In this document: positions 49,596-61,800 of the stretch, piece after piece
How the letters are laid out: every line of letters starts with the position of its first letter
Position numbering within the stretch: the stretch's first letter is position 1
From: Tubulanus polymorphus
Lineage: Eukaryota > Nemertea > Palaeonemertea > Tubulaniformes > Tubulanidae
Direction of reading: 5' to 3'
Length of the DNA: 64,000 nt
Assembly: GCF_964204645.1 (NCBI RefSeq)
Contig: NC_134027.1
Location: 20,758,485-20,822,484, forward strand
The notes under the pieces: model-generated
What the model was told of the DNA's origin: nothing
Seen by the model: the letters and a program-made list of their open reading frames with translations, nothing else
The model's database searches: none
Translations under genes and position numbers: made by a program

Positions 49596-50682
49596 AATTC
49601 AAAGATGAATCAGTCTCTTATCATAGAACTCAAACGGCGGTTTGAGCGAAAATACTTCTGCTCAAGTATTTACTACAGTTTTTTTCTTATTAAGGAAATC
49701 GTATTCGTATATAAATCCGCAAAGCACGGTCATTGCTTTTATAAGGGGTGCCGAAGTTCAAAAGCACGCATTGAAATAGTATTTAACTCTTTAGATCGTA
49801 TAATTCAGCATCGAAGCGGCAGCAAAATAGAAAGAATATCTCGATTGCTGTGTAAATTTTGTTTTATCGGAAAGCCTCATACTTCAGCGCACCCAACGAC
49901 ATAGCTGTCTGGAGTGACGACTTGTCCCAGAGCGGTTGCGGCAAACAGATTCATTGAATTCGCAGTCGAGTTTTAGTAATAGGTTATTTGTCATCCATCA
50001 GAAAACTATCGTTTTATTTGCACACGGCACATCAAAGAATTCATTAAAAAATTGATTACGTATGTAGTCGGGCTACGGTTTGTAAATTTGCGTGTAAATA
50101 TTGAGATTTGCTTCGGATGGAAGCGCTTTTATCGCTATTTTTAGTAACAAAATCATTATTTCAGTAACAATTATGCCAAATGATACCAAATATTGTTCGC
50201 AGTGTTTATCTATATTGACACGAGTTGTGTTATAGATTTTGAAGGGATACGATAATCATCCCATCCCACGGCGTTTGCTAATGCGGTATATTCTAGTCGG
50301 CAATATTGCCACGACTGTCGGATTTGATAGAAATTGAAAACATAAACTGTAGAAATTGACCGTAAAGGGAATGTATCTAATGAAACGACAAAAGTGCGAT
50401 GAATATTCCTAGCGAAAACAATGTTCATGGTTTACTGACTAATATTAGTTAGGAAATTGATATAAACAAGTTAGTATTTGCCATATAGCTTTTCTAGTAA
50501 GGATGTACTCTCAAAATGAAACATCAAATCTATTCATCAAAATTTCATATTTTGCCCCAAACTTTCACTTTTTACGCACTCTGCATTTTCTCATGTAGGT
50601 AGACGATAGACCCGTGTTCAATGCAGCGTTCCGGCGCAACAATTGACCCTGAACTTTCATTAAAGATGTTGGTTTTTACACG
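49596..50682. other. 5' flank of the Methuselah-like gene, no gene seen
   Basis: AT-rich. Contains a near-palindrome CATGCTGACCAGCATG-like stretch only inside the neighbouring intron, not here. Nothing else is supported. Confidence 0.4.
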
Positions 50683-51053
50683 TATGGTGGCTGATTCGGG
50701 CCACGTAAAAAAGACCACTCGCTTTCCTTCATTTTTTTACATATTACATTTTTGGTACAGTTTTTCGTTTTAACGCATCGATAAAACCAACTTTTCGTTT
50801 TAACGTGGTCTTTTTCGTTTTTTAACACCACGTTAGAACCAACTTGAGATGCGATAAAAAGAAAAGAACCACGTTAAAAAGAGAAACGTAGCGTTAAAAC
50901 AAAAAGTTGGTTTTAATGTAGCATTAGAACGAAAAACTGGTTTTAGCGTGGCGTTAAAACGAAAAATGTAGAATGAGAAAAAACTTGGTGTAAACCGACT
51001 ACAATGTTTCATTTTAATTCCTTTTTTCAATGTGGCCCGAATCAGCCACCATA
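50683..51053. mobile_element. MITE, TGGTGGCTGATTCGGGCCAC termini, copy 2
   Basis: 371 bp, with the same inverted termini and TA edges as 36706-36974. It is about 100 bp longer because the internal CGTTTTAACG/TTAAAACGAAAA units are expanded. The whole element is a near-perfect palindrome. Confidence 0.85.
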
Positions 51054-52882
51054 GAAACGGCTACGCGGGTTTTCACGGGTCATTCGCGGAATTCGTATAA
51101 AACCACGACTTATGAGCGGAGACGATTTGGCCCGGGCCAAATTTGGCCTGTGCCTAATTAGAGAGTGCGTTCACACGCAAGCCATTCACTCGATACTTAA
51201 CAATGGTCAAACAAAGCGAAGTGGATCATTTCCGGTGATCATTTTCGTTTGGCACACGTGTGAACAGTTGTTCCGGGCCAAATTTGGCACGGGCCAAAAA
51301 TGCTCGTGTGATAGCGGCTATAGATAACTCGTAAAAATACGACTTACACGTAACTCATACATCACGTAAGTCGTAGTAAAATCGTCAGTCCCGAGGACTA
51401 CGACTTATTCGGGGTTGACTGTACATTTATACGTATAGTTTCGATAGTGGCTATACACGACCACTGGCTTTCACCACGGGTTCAGGTGGGATGATTTAGC
51501 CACCGACTATGTAAAAATATTTTCACCATATCACACATTTAGATAATTTTATTCCCGCGAAAAAGAAGAAATATTGGTTTCACTCCATGTCACTTCGGGG
51601 ATCCGTACTACCTTGACCATCTACAGTCGGCTACGCGCCAGTGACCGTAGCCGCGACTAGTGGAGAGAGGGATTTCATCACATCCGCTCGTTGCTAGCAA
51701 TGAAGCGCAGTTTCTTTTCAGCTTCGTCTGTATCTGGCGGTATCCATCGCGCCGCAGCCTGACAAGCTATTCTTTAAATCCAATTTTCCATCGAGTCCTC
51801 GCCAGCTTATCGATAAATGTTGCAAATATTAAACAAAACCTCACATGCAAATTAAAATGCAACATCTCCGTAGTTATCGCAATAGATTCAGGATTTTATT
51901 TACACAAATTAACAAAAAAAACAAACAAAACTTCTGGTAGGTATATTAATTTTCAACCATCTTATATGATATATAATCGAAATACACAGTCCGATAAAAC
52001 ATGAATTGATCATAATATATAGAAATCTATACATGTGTTTATAAATAAATATTCTTAATAAACGATTTCTTCTAAATTATCACAATTAGCAGTGAATAAT
52101 CGAAGCATTGTAGTAACCTTCCACAGAGTTTATGTCAAATTACGGTATGGGACCGATGGCAGTCAAATCTTGGGCCCCGTTGCAAGAAAAGTGTTAACCG
52201 CTTAATCGATACAAACCGATTGTGTTAACCGCTCAATCGATTCAAATCCTACGTGGACGAATAATTTTTCTCATGAATCTTAAAGAACATAGGTGTCATT
52301 GCGTAGACATTGTGTACGACCCCATGTGCTGGACCTATATATAGGTTTCAGCCCTACAGGATGAGATTGTGTCCAAATTTTAGGCCCAGTTTCAGAAGAG
52401 TTTAGACTCCAGAATCAAGTTTCGCTTTTCTTAGATGAAAAATTAGTTTATATTTACATTCGTAATATTGCTGATTTGAGTAAATCCCCCTGTACCCCGA
52501 ACTGATTTCCACATGTCTATATGGATAAAATTCAATATCGCGAGAGAAGCAATATTGTTTTTAATGAAGAGAAGTCACTCTTACCATAACTGGGTACGTG
52601 ATTTGTTTAAATAACTACTAGAAATGATATTTCGAAAAATATAACTTTGATGATGGCATGGATTGAGACAAATCGAGGCGATATACACTACTCAAATGGA
52701 ATCTCGAAATTTTGTCTAGTCAATTTGGGATCAGGGTCGTGTTTCAGTAAGTAGGTTCAGTTCATTCAAATGTCGATGTTATTTAGAAAGGGTTACTAAT
52801 GTAACAGGTACGTAGCATCATTAGCTAAGATACATGTTTTCTAATGTTTATCAGTGGACAAGACTCGAAAACAAAACCGGGT
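51054..52882. other. 3' flank of CCDC146, no gene seen
   Basis: Contains a pogo/mariner-like terminus (GGGGTTGACTGTACA near 51411) preceded by CGACTTA palindromes, perhaps an eroded relative of 5231-6112. A TTTATT (minus-strand AATAAA) near 51896 could be a distal polyadenylation signal for CCDC146. No coding region is supported. Confidence 0.45.
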
Positions 52883-55800
52883 TTATATTTCAATTGGTTT
52901 AGGGATGGGTTTTCGAATGTGTCTCATAGTTGAACCGGCTTCAGCGGGTTTGAACGGCGCATGCGATCCGTAAGGTCGTGGTATTGGAAGCTCGCTTTCA
53001 TCATCAGGTATATAAGCATTCGGGCGTGGTTCAGCAGTAGTGATGTTTCCACCAGCCAGTCTATACTGTTCTTCTTCCTCATCTGCCTGAAAAATTAATC
53101 GTTTTATGATATGTAGTATTCGATCTTGACACCACTTCAACGGGAAAATGATGAGTATGATGTTCCAAAACGAAGTTCAAGAGATCAAGACATCAGAAGT
53201 ATGAGATATCTCATAGTAGGAATGATGCTGGATTCAGAAGTATGATATATTTCAGTGAAAATGGTAGCACATTCAGAAGTATGAGATATCTCATCAAAGT
53301 GGCAATGGTAGCAGATTCAGAAGTATGAAATATCTCATAGTGGCAATGGTAGCAGATTCAGAAGTATGAGATATATCATAGTGGTAATGGTAGCAGATTC
53401 AGAAATATGAGATATCTCATAGTGGCAATGGTAGCAGATTCAGAAGTATCAGATAACTCATAGTGGAAATGGTAGCAGATTCAGAAGTATGAGATGTCGC
53501 AAAGTGGCAAGAGTAGCAGATATCTCTTGCTTTACTGATAACTTACAATTTGTTGTATTTCTCGTTCTCTTTGTTTCATTTCATCGTTTCGTTGCATCTT
53601 CATCCATTCTCGCAATATTTCATCGCTAGGTGGCTCTCCTTTCTCCATGCGAATGTACGATTGTTCAAGTTCGTTTTCGCGTTCTTTCACCTCTTGTTGT
53701 AGATGTAATGCCTCAGCTTGTTGCATCGATAATTCCGAAACGCACGCCATCATTTTACGAGTCGCGTCTTTAATCTTAGCTTGCAATTCATTCACCTGAA
53801 ATCAATGTCATATGAATGTACAAGTTAAAGTAAACTTTGCCAATGAATTCAAGTAGGGGCTAGTTTTATAGATACAGGGACTGATATTAATCACAGGTCT
53901 AGAGATAATTTCAATCACAGATGCTGGTTCAAGAAATAAATTTGAATTGAAGAATTTGAGAACCGAAATTCAAACAGTTCTATTGATAAATTTAGTTATT
54001 CTTCATCCCCTAACCCAGGTGCACATAAAAATCCATGGTTATTTCAACCACATATAAAATCTACCATTATCTTATTCCCAGAGCACCGGAAAACATAATT
54101 CATTTCAAAGGCAGTTTTGCACATAATGTCACAGACAATCATAATTCTAGGAATGGTTTCACAGAGAAAATGAAAACCATTACAATCAAACTCGATTAAA
54201 TCCTCATAGTTAGAAGCATCATTATGATGGCGACTTATTCAAGCATGAAACTATAAAATTGAATTAGAAAAACACAATTCTGGACTAAAAATCAAGAGAA
54301 GACTAAGGTATTGTGACGACTTATCCGATGGCAACTAAAGTTTTGTTGTATCTTGATGGGCAAATTCTTGGTTTTTCATTGTAAGCCTAATTTCTAAGGC
54401 AATGTGGTCAGAATCATTTCTGATCTCGGATTGTTGAATACTTTACCTTTTTAGCGAGGTTCAACGTGTCCTTTTTGCCGCTGTTTGTTTTATTTTTCAC
54501 ACGTTCGGCAAGTCGCGTCGTTTGCTCGAATATCAAATCTTTCTCGAGGAGTTGTTCCTCCTTTTCAGCCAAACGAACTTCCAACTGCAAACACCAAACT
54601 TCCATACATTAGGGAAAGAAGTGAGAGGAAAACAGGCATGAGGTGATGCAATGGAGGGAGGAGAAAAAGGAGAGGAGGAATGGAGAAAATGGAAGAGGGC
54701 AGTGCAGATGGTGAGAATGACGCCATCAAGGAATGTGTGTGCTTCAGCATAGGCACCGTTCATAATAGTATGGAGGTAAGGGAGGTCTGAAAAATTGGCA
54801 CATATCACACATATCATATGCAAAACCCAATGACCTTGAAACTCACAACAATCATAGAACATGTCATAAACTACAACTTTGCAATTGATCATGGTAACAA
54901 AATATGCCTAGGTACCAATCTAATAAGGAAATACTAAGTTATTCTACTATTCAACGCCCCCTGGTGACCATATAGAATAACTAATATCCTTAAAACTCAC
55001 CTCATAGACAATGTCATGAGCTACAACTTTGCAATTGATTGTGGTAACAAAATATGCTTAGGTATCAATATAATGTGGAAAAACTTTTTCCCACCTACGA
55101 ATGAGTACTGATGATACCAAGATGGCCGCAAATTGCTTCATAATTGGCCGATTAAAAATATCTCGCTCAGGTATAAAACGCCCCTTTCCAAAGAATACCC
55201 TTCACAAATCGCGATGAGAAATGGCAAACCAGTAGGAAGCTACAGGACTCAGAATTTGGGCCAAAATTGACATTTTGGGCACTAAAAAGGTCATAGGACG
55301 ACCATCTTGAGTCCGATCGACCCAATTTTTCTTATGGTGATGGGCCCTTGGGGGATTCAAATGTGTACGAAAGATCAAGGTAATTGATTTAAGCGTCTTC
55401 AAAATTTCCCTCAAAAAGTGGAAAAAGTGCTGATTTTGACGAACAACAATGGCTGCCAGTTGGCCATCTTGATTCTGACAGGGCAAGTTTTTGGGCTGAA
55501 GATGTGTCTAGGGTAGATACATGTATAAACCAAATATCAAGACATTTCCTTGAAGCGTCTTCAAAACTTCCCAAAATAACTGGATTCCGTCTACGCACGG
55601 ACGGACGGACGCTCGCTGGGACTAAAGTCCCAAGTGGGCTAAAAATAAGCTGCACCGAAGAACGCGCAGTACAGACGAACCCGCTTAATCAGGATCAAGT
55701 AGTTTGGATTTTTGTTTCACATCCAATGGGGTACCGGCAATGCTATTGTTGTGGCAAGCAAGGATTCTGTGATGATCAACCTGGTTTGCAGGTGGTTACT

Positions 55801-58800
55801 GAATAACCGCGCTTCAATGTCTTCTTCATTTCAATTGAATTCAAATCAACATTTCTCATTTATAATAAATTTATCAATGAAGCTTTCTTTTTTTACTAAA
55901 TATCCTCAATCCACTGAGTGGCACGCAGGGCATTATTAGCAGGTTTGGTTAAATTAGCGGTATCAGTGAGACTTATACGATATACAGATTGAGAAAGTGT
56001 ATCTATCTGATGAATCTTTTTTTAAATTCTCAGTTTTGGAAGGCTTAAAACAAAAATTCATACTTCATTGCATTGATTTTTACAATGAGTAATGCAGTGA
56101 ATTGTTGCGCCGTCTGGTGAGTACTGGTAACCTGTTATTACGTAAAATATGACGTTAAATCCACATGTCTCAAACTGGATGAACTTTGATGGTCCTAAGC
56201 GATCCCAATTCAGCGGGTTCTAATTTAAAAGCACGCATTTACCTGTTCAATTTTTTTCTGTAACTCCGCAGGTGTTAAATCTTTACCCTCGAGGAATCGC
56301 ACTCGTGACTCGTCGTACGGATTTTCCAATTCACGTTCTAGGTCTAACATTCGGTCCTGACACTGACATAACTGCAAAACAAACAAAACGTTTTTCTCAG
56401 GAAATGTTATCTGGGGGTAGAAGTGGCTTCACAGCATGTCATACTTCCCATCAAACGCAAGCGGTCATCTGATTAAGTATTAAGTCATAAGGCAAATTTA
56501 TCAAATATACTCAATTCTGAGTAACCCTTCCCATCAAACGCAAGTGGTCATCTGATTAAGTATTAAGTCATAAGGCAAATTTATCGAATATACTCAATTC
56601 TGAGTAACCCTTCAAGTATAAGAGTAGTACTAAACACATTCATCCAAAGGTATCTCAACTTTTGGTACTCTACTTGCCTTATCACACTCAAGAACACGGT
56701 AACCCTGAGTATAGCCAAGAAAAAATGGCTGACACTAATATGAACTTCGGGCATATTTTTGCAATGAAAACCAACAAAACTCGTTAATAAGGATAATCGA
56801 AATTGGGTACCCTATACTTGTTAAGTACCAAACCTAGAAATAGGTACCTAGCGGTAAATTCAACAACAATTGACTGACTGCCAAAATTATGCATGTGCAC
56901 AATAAAACGTGTCACACCTGTGCATAAGTCTATAAGATCATAAAATTTGTGAATTGAAGAAACCTACAACTTGAAAGAAAAAAATTGGTAGTGACATTTT
57001 GACTTCATTCTGAGAAAGATTTCGAACTCACATAGTTACTCTATAGAAATGATCATAGATTTGTGTTCACAAAATCTATCCAACCCTCAACCTGCCGAAT
57101 GCTACTCAATGAATCAATAGTCAGTTTTTTTTTCATTTCGATACCAATTTAACACAACCCACGATATATAAGCCAGATTTTGAAGTTGGTGTTTGGACGA
57201 AGAGACTCTCCTGCTACCAGGATTCAAATTCGAGATGGCTTAAAGCCTGTCAAATTACCTGTATCTGCAACGTCGTCAGTTCTTGTTCTAAATTACGTTT
57301 ATTCGGAAGGTTTTTACGCAATAAATCAATCGATCGTTTCTCTTCGGCTTCTTGTATTTTCAAGAATCGGATTTCTTCCTCACGAGATTGCAACTCGACG
57401 TCGCCATTTCGAATCATCTGATCTGTAATTGAAAATAAATCCCTGTGAATATTAAGAGCAGCTTTGGAGACAACGCTAGACCGTGTTCACACCTCTGTCA
57501 ATTAATCCGCTGTAATTTGGCCCATATCTGCAACAGACCAATTTAGAAGCGGACCAAATCTGCACTGTGCATTCATAAATGCTTTTATATTACATTATCA
57601 CTGGTCCAGCTAGGCAAAATTTTCTTATCACACACACAGTATCAGCCAGTTCTAAAATCTAGAACGGACCCCGTGTCCAAAAAGAAATATTTTGATTCAT
57701 TTCTTCAGTTGTGAGTTATTCTCGAGTCACAACTGCAGCACTGAGTACTAGTGCTGGTTTCAGAAAATCCTACCTTGAATATTGACTTTCTCATAGAATA
57801 TACAAACTTCTTCATTCCTTTCAATCAGTTGAACACCTCTGAAAATAAAAAATATGTTTCAAGTAATTGAATTAACAGTAGGGGTTTGGAAAGATCTTAA
57901 TTACATATATACATGATTGTTTAAACTTAGAATGAACAAATTTGTGTGGGTGGCCACTTCCCCCATATATGAAATTTCTGAGTATTGCCTTTTATTATGA
58001 AATACATGTCAACCATGATGCAAGTTGATACGAGACAAGAGGATCTTGATTGGAAGTCTCATCACCAAAATAAATTTTCTAGACGTATCGGCCCCACTCC
58101 GCGCGGTTCCGCCACCGTGCGGGATTTACGCGAAGCAGCAAACACAAACATGGCCACTCTCTCAATTTTCAATGATAGAAATCGTGTGTGCATTTCAATT
58201 ATTTCGGCTGTTAGGGTTTTAAGGCACAATATAAGTTGATGATGTGATATGGCGATGTTAATTAATGATAATTCCGCAGTGAAGCTAGTCACGAACGGTG
58301 CCGATTGAGTGTACAGCTGCCAAAAACACTGAAATGTGCGTAGTTGCGTAACTATATGCAGTGAATTGCAGACGAAACATGAAGCCTTAACGGCCGTTAA
58401 AAAAAAAATTATACCAAACGCAATTGTAAAATAAAAATGAGATAGAACCTAAGTTAAAATTCTGGCCATTTCTAAAATGTTATTACTAATTTTTAGTCAG
58501 TGCCGAACGTTTAGTTTTCCAACAATAATGAGGGGTGGTAGGTAGTCATGCAATTCAAGTCATCATTTATTACACGTTACTTCCGTGTTGTTGAAAATCT
58601 GGCGAGTCCTGGACCAAACCCCATTGAACAATGTGATCTGTGTGCTGGCCACAAATGCACACAGATCACACTACACTACCCATTACAAACTCCAGTACCC
58701 ACAGCTTTCATATATCCATCCAAATATTTAGAGTGTCTTTCTTCCTGGATTCTTCATTCGATTCATTCAAAACTATCTATTTTTGACGTGATTTTTTCGA

Positions 58801-61800
58801 TGATCGAATCTACTTTCAATTCCAGATTCAAGTGATTTCAATTCTGAGGCAATCTTCAAGGCATTTCAACACAAGGTTTTGTTATGGGGTTTCATTCTTG
58901 GCGATTATGCTATGATAATCTAATATAATTCAGAGTAAATTGATCAATTGATTATAATGACAATTATTATCATAGAGCATAACATGGTTTTCAACTTTTC
59001 AATACAAACCTGTCGTTTCTATGTTGTACTGCCGATTCGTAACGTTTTCGCAACTGAACCATTTGCTCTTCGGCCTGATTGATCATAGCGTTTAATTTTG
59101 ATATATCCATTCTCAATTGTTCCCTCTTCTCTTTCATGTCCTCTTCAACTCGTTGCTGTTTCGCCATTTCGTTTCTCAAACTGTCTCTGATCACGATGCT
59201 ATTCACATGTTTCAATCGATGTTTCTGTAATTGTCTGCAAATGAAAACTGGGTTGTCAGGGGAAAGGCTAAGGCAAAGGTAAACACTTTTTCCACTAATA
59301 AGTTAGCAAATTTCAAGCTAATTACGTAGAAAATCAGTGTAATGACAATCTGAATTGCAATAAATAGGATCACCCAAAAATATCAAGACTTTCTGGTTGA
59401 TGATCCAAGCTACTACTTAACTACCCAAAAGGGCCTGTTTCAATTGAATGAACCTTGAAAAATTCTGAAGACACTTTTTTCAGAAATTTAAAAGCACCTC
59501 TTGTGAAAAGTAGTAATTTGTTCACTTTTCGCATGCTTTTCCCAAATTTTTCAAAAGTAAGCACTTTTATGACATGCCGCAAACTTGGATACCTATTTTC
59601 AGCATTTCTAAAACTTTTCCTCAGCCGTACTAATTTTCCCCCAATTCTATCTTGAACGGAGTAATTTTACCTAACCTTTACAGACCGGTACCTTTATGAA
59701 CAACTTGACATTTCACAGTGATGGATGGCAAAATGCTCACCTTTCTTTCGTTGTAACAGCCGTTCTGAGAATTTCGATTTCATTTTGCAAAATCTTTATT
59801 TTCTCTCTCATTTCCGCAGCTTTTTGCGTACTAGTCTGTATGAGGTTGACGCATTTATTTCGTTCATTTTTTATCACGTCGTACATCTTTGCAAACTCTT
59901 TCAATCTATAAGAATTACCCGAAAACAAATTACGCACTAATAAGAAACTACAGTCATATACCTAACACATAAATGTAGATGAAAAAAAAACAAGCAAAAT
60001 GAAGTCAACCCAGTGGCGGATCCTATCTCTAGGGCTTTCTTTTTGAAGGGCACTAACGTAATTGTATAGTAATCTGTGTCAGGTGAGGCATAAGGCACAA
60101 CAGGTGGCCTGCCTTAGAACATTTTTGAAATCCAAGACCAATTTGAGCCATTGTGGTGGGTTTTGGGCAAAAAAGATTCGAAAAACTAGATCATCTTTTG
60201 CATTGGATAGTGATTTTTTCTTAAGGTAAATTAGTTACCGCAGTTGCATCTCTTGGAATTTTTTCTGATTATCCTGAATTTGTAGTTTTTTCGTTTTCAG
60301 ATCTTCCACCGCGCGGTGATACCTCATTTCCGCTCGCATGAAGTCTCTAGCTTTCTGTTCCCTTTCATCAGCCTACATTGATGATAGAAACAAAAACAAA
60401 CCATTATATTGTTGAAACAGACATACGTTGGAATATTTAGCAAGTAGTGTGTAAACTAGTGGTCCAGGGACACCATGCCTGTCCATTCCGTGAAATGCTT
60501 GACAATTTGACAATTTCAATAAAGAAAGCTCCATATAGTGAACAAATACAGAAACGTATGACATTGAAACTCTCCACAATAATAGAACGTGGTATTCGCT
60601 ACAACTTTGCTTTTGTGGTTACAAAAAAATGCGCATAGGTGTCAACGTAGATAGGAATTTTGGCTGCAGATGAGTCTAGGGTAAGCATGTCAACTGAACA
60701 TTGAAACAGTACAATAATGCGTATTGAAAACTTCCAAAAATAACTTAATTCCATTATTAACGGACAAAAGTATTCACATCCGCATTAGCCATAGGGACTA
60801 TGCCCCAAATCAGTGTTCTCTATGTGCTAAGGTTTTAGTGGGAATGCATTCATTCTATTTCTTTAGCGTATAACATTCTGGGTGCTGAAGTAGCGAGACT
60901 TTCGATATGGAAAATAAAGCTTAATTTCAGCGCAATCTTCTTTTTTGACCTTATTAGCTCACTTCTTTACTAAGCAATTATCAGTAATATATGTTGATAG
61001 AACATTGACATCAACTCATTATGAGGGGCAGCCGATATACAGCATATCAAGGGTGTTTGATTTTTCAGAGGGGTGGATATGAAAATAAAGGTGTGCCCAT
61101 CCCGCGAAAACCTCCGGTGGAGAAAGAACACTGCAAGTGGGTTAAAAGTCCACAATTTACTAATTTACAAATTCACGGTACGCAGATTCTTATTGAATAT
61201 GGAAACCAGTGAGTCAAAATAGGATGGGAATAATGGATTTAATAGCTTAGAACTAAAAGTCAAAATTCAATAGAAGTTACTTATGTTCTATATCATTGGA
61301 AACCAACATGGCAGAATTCATTGTAATTACAATCTTAAAATGTTCTGATTGGCACCTAATTGAGTTAAAGGATTGCAAGCAAAAATTCAAATACACCACT
61401 GAATTTTTATTATGTTTTACATACCTTAATCGCGGCAAGACGAGTCAATTCTACAACTTCTATTCTGAGATCGCTTTGTTCATACAGCAAGCGTTCCTCT
61501 TCAGCTATACTCTGTTCCACTTTCACTTGTTCGACAGCTGTGAGAGAGTTCTGTAAAATTTTCGAAAAAACCACAATAGCAGTGCGGTGTACTAGCAAAA
61601 TCTATCACTGATTTATACACCGCACTGCGGTGTAGACGCACTGAAAGGGTTAAGCTAAAACATTACGACTTTTTCATTTGATGCTATTTTGATGCAATCT
61701 TTGTCAAAAACTAACTCGAAAAGAGCATTATCTGTAAAGCTAAATTACAATTCTGTCAAGAATTTTTGAGAAGGGTTTTTGTCCTGCCAGGAGGTAACTG

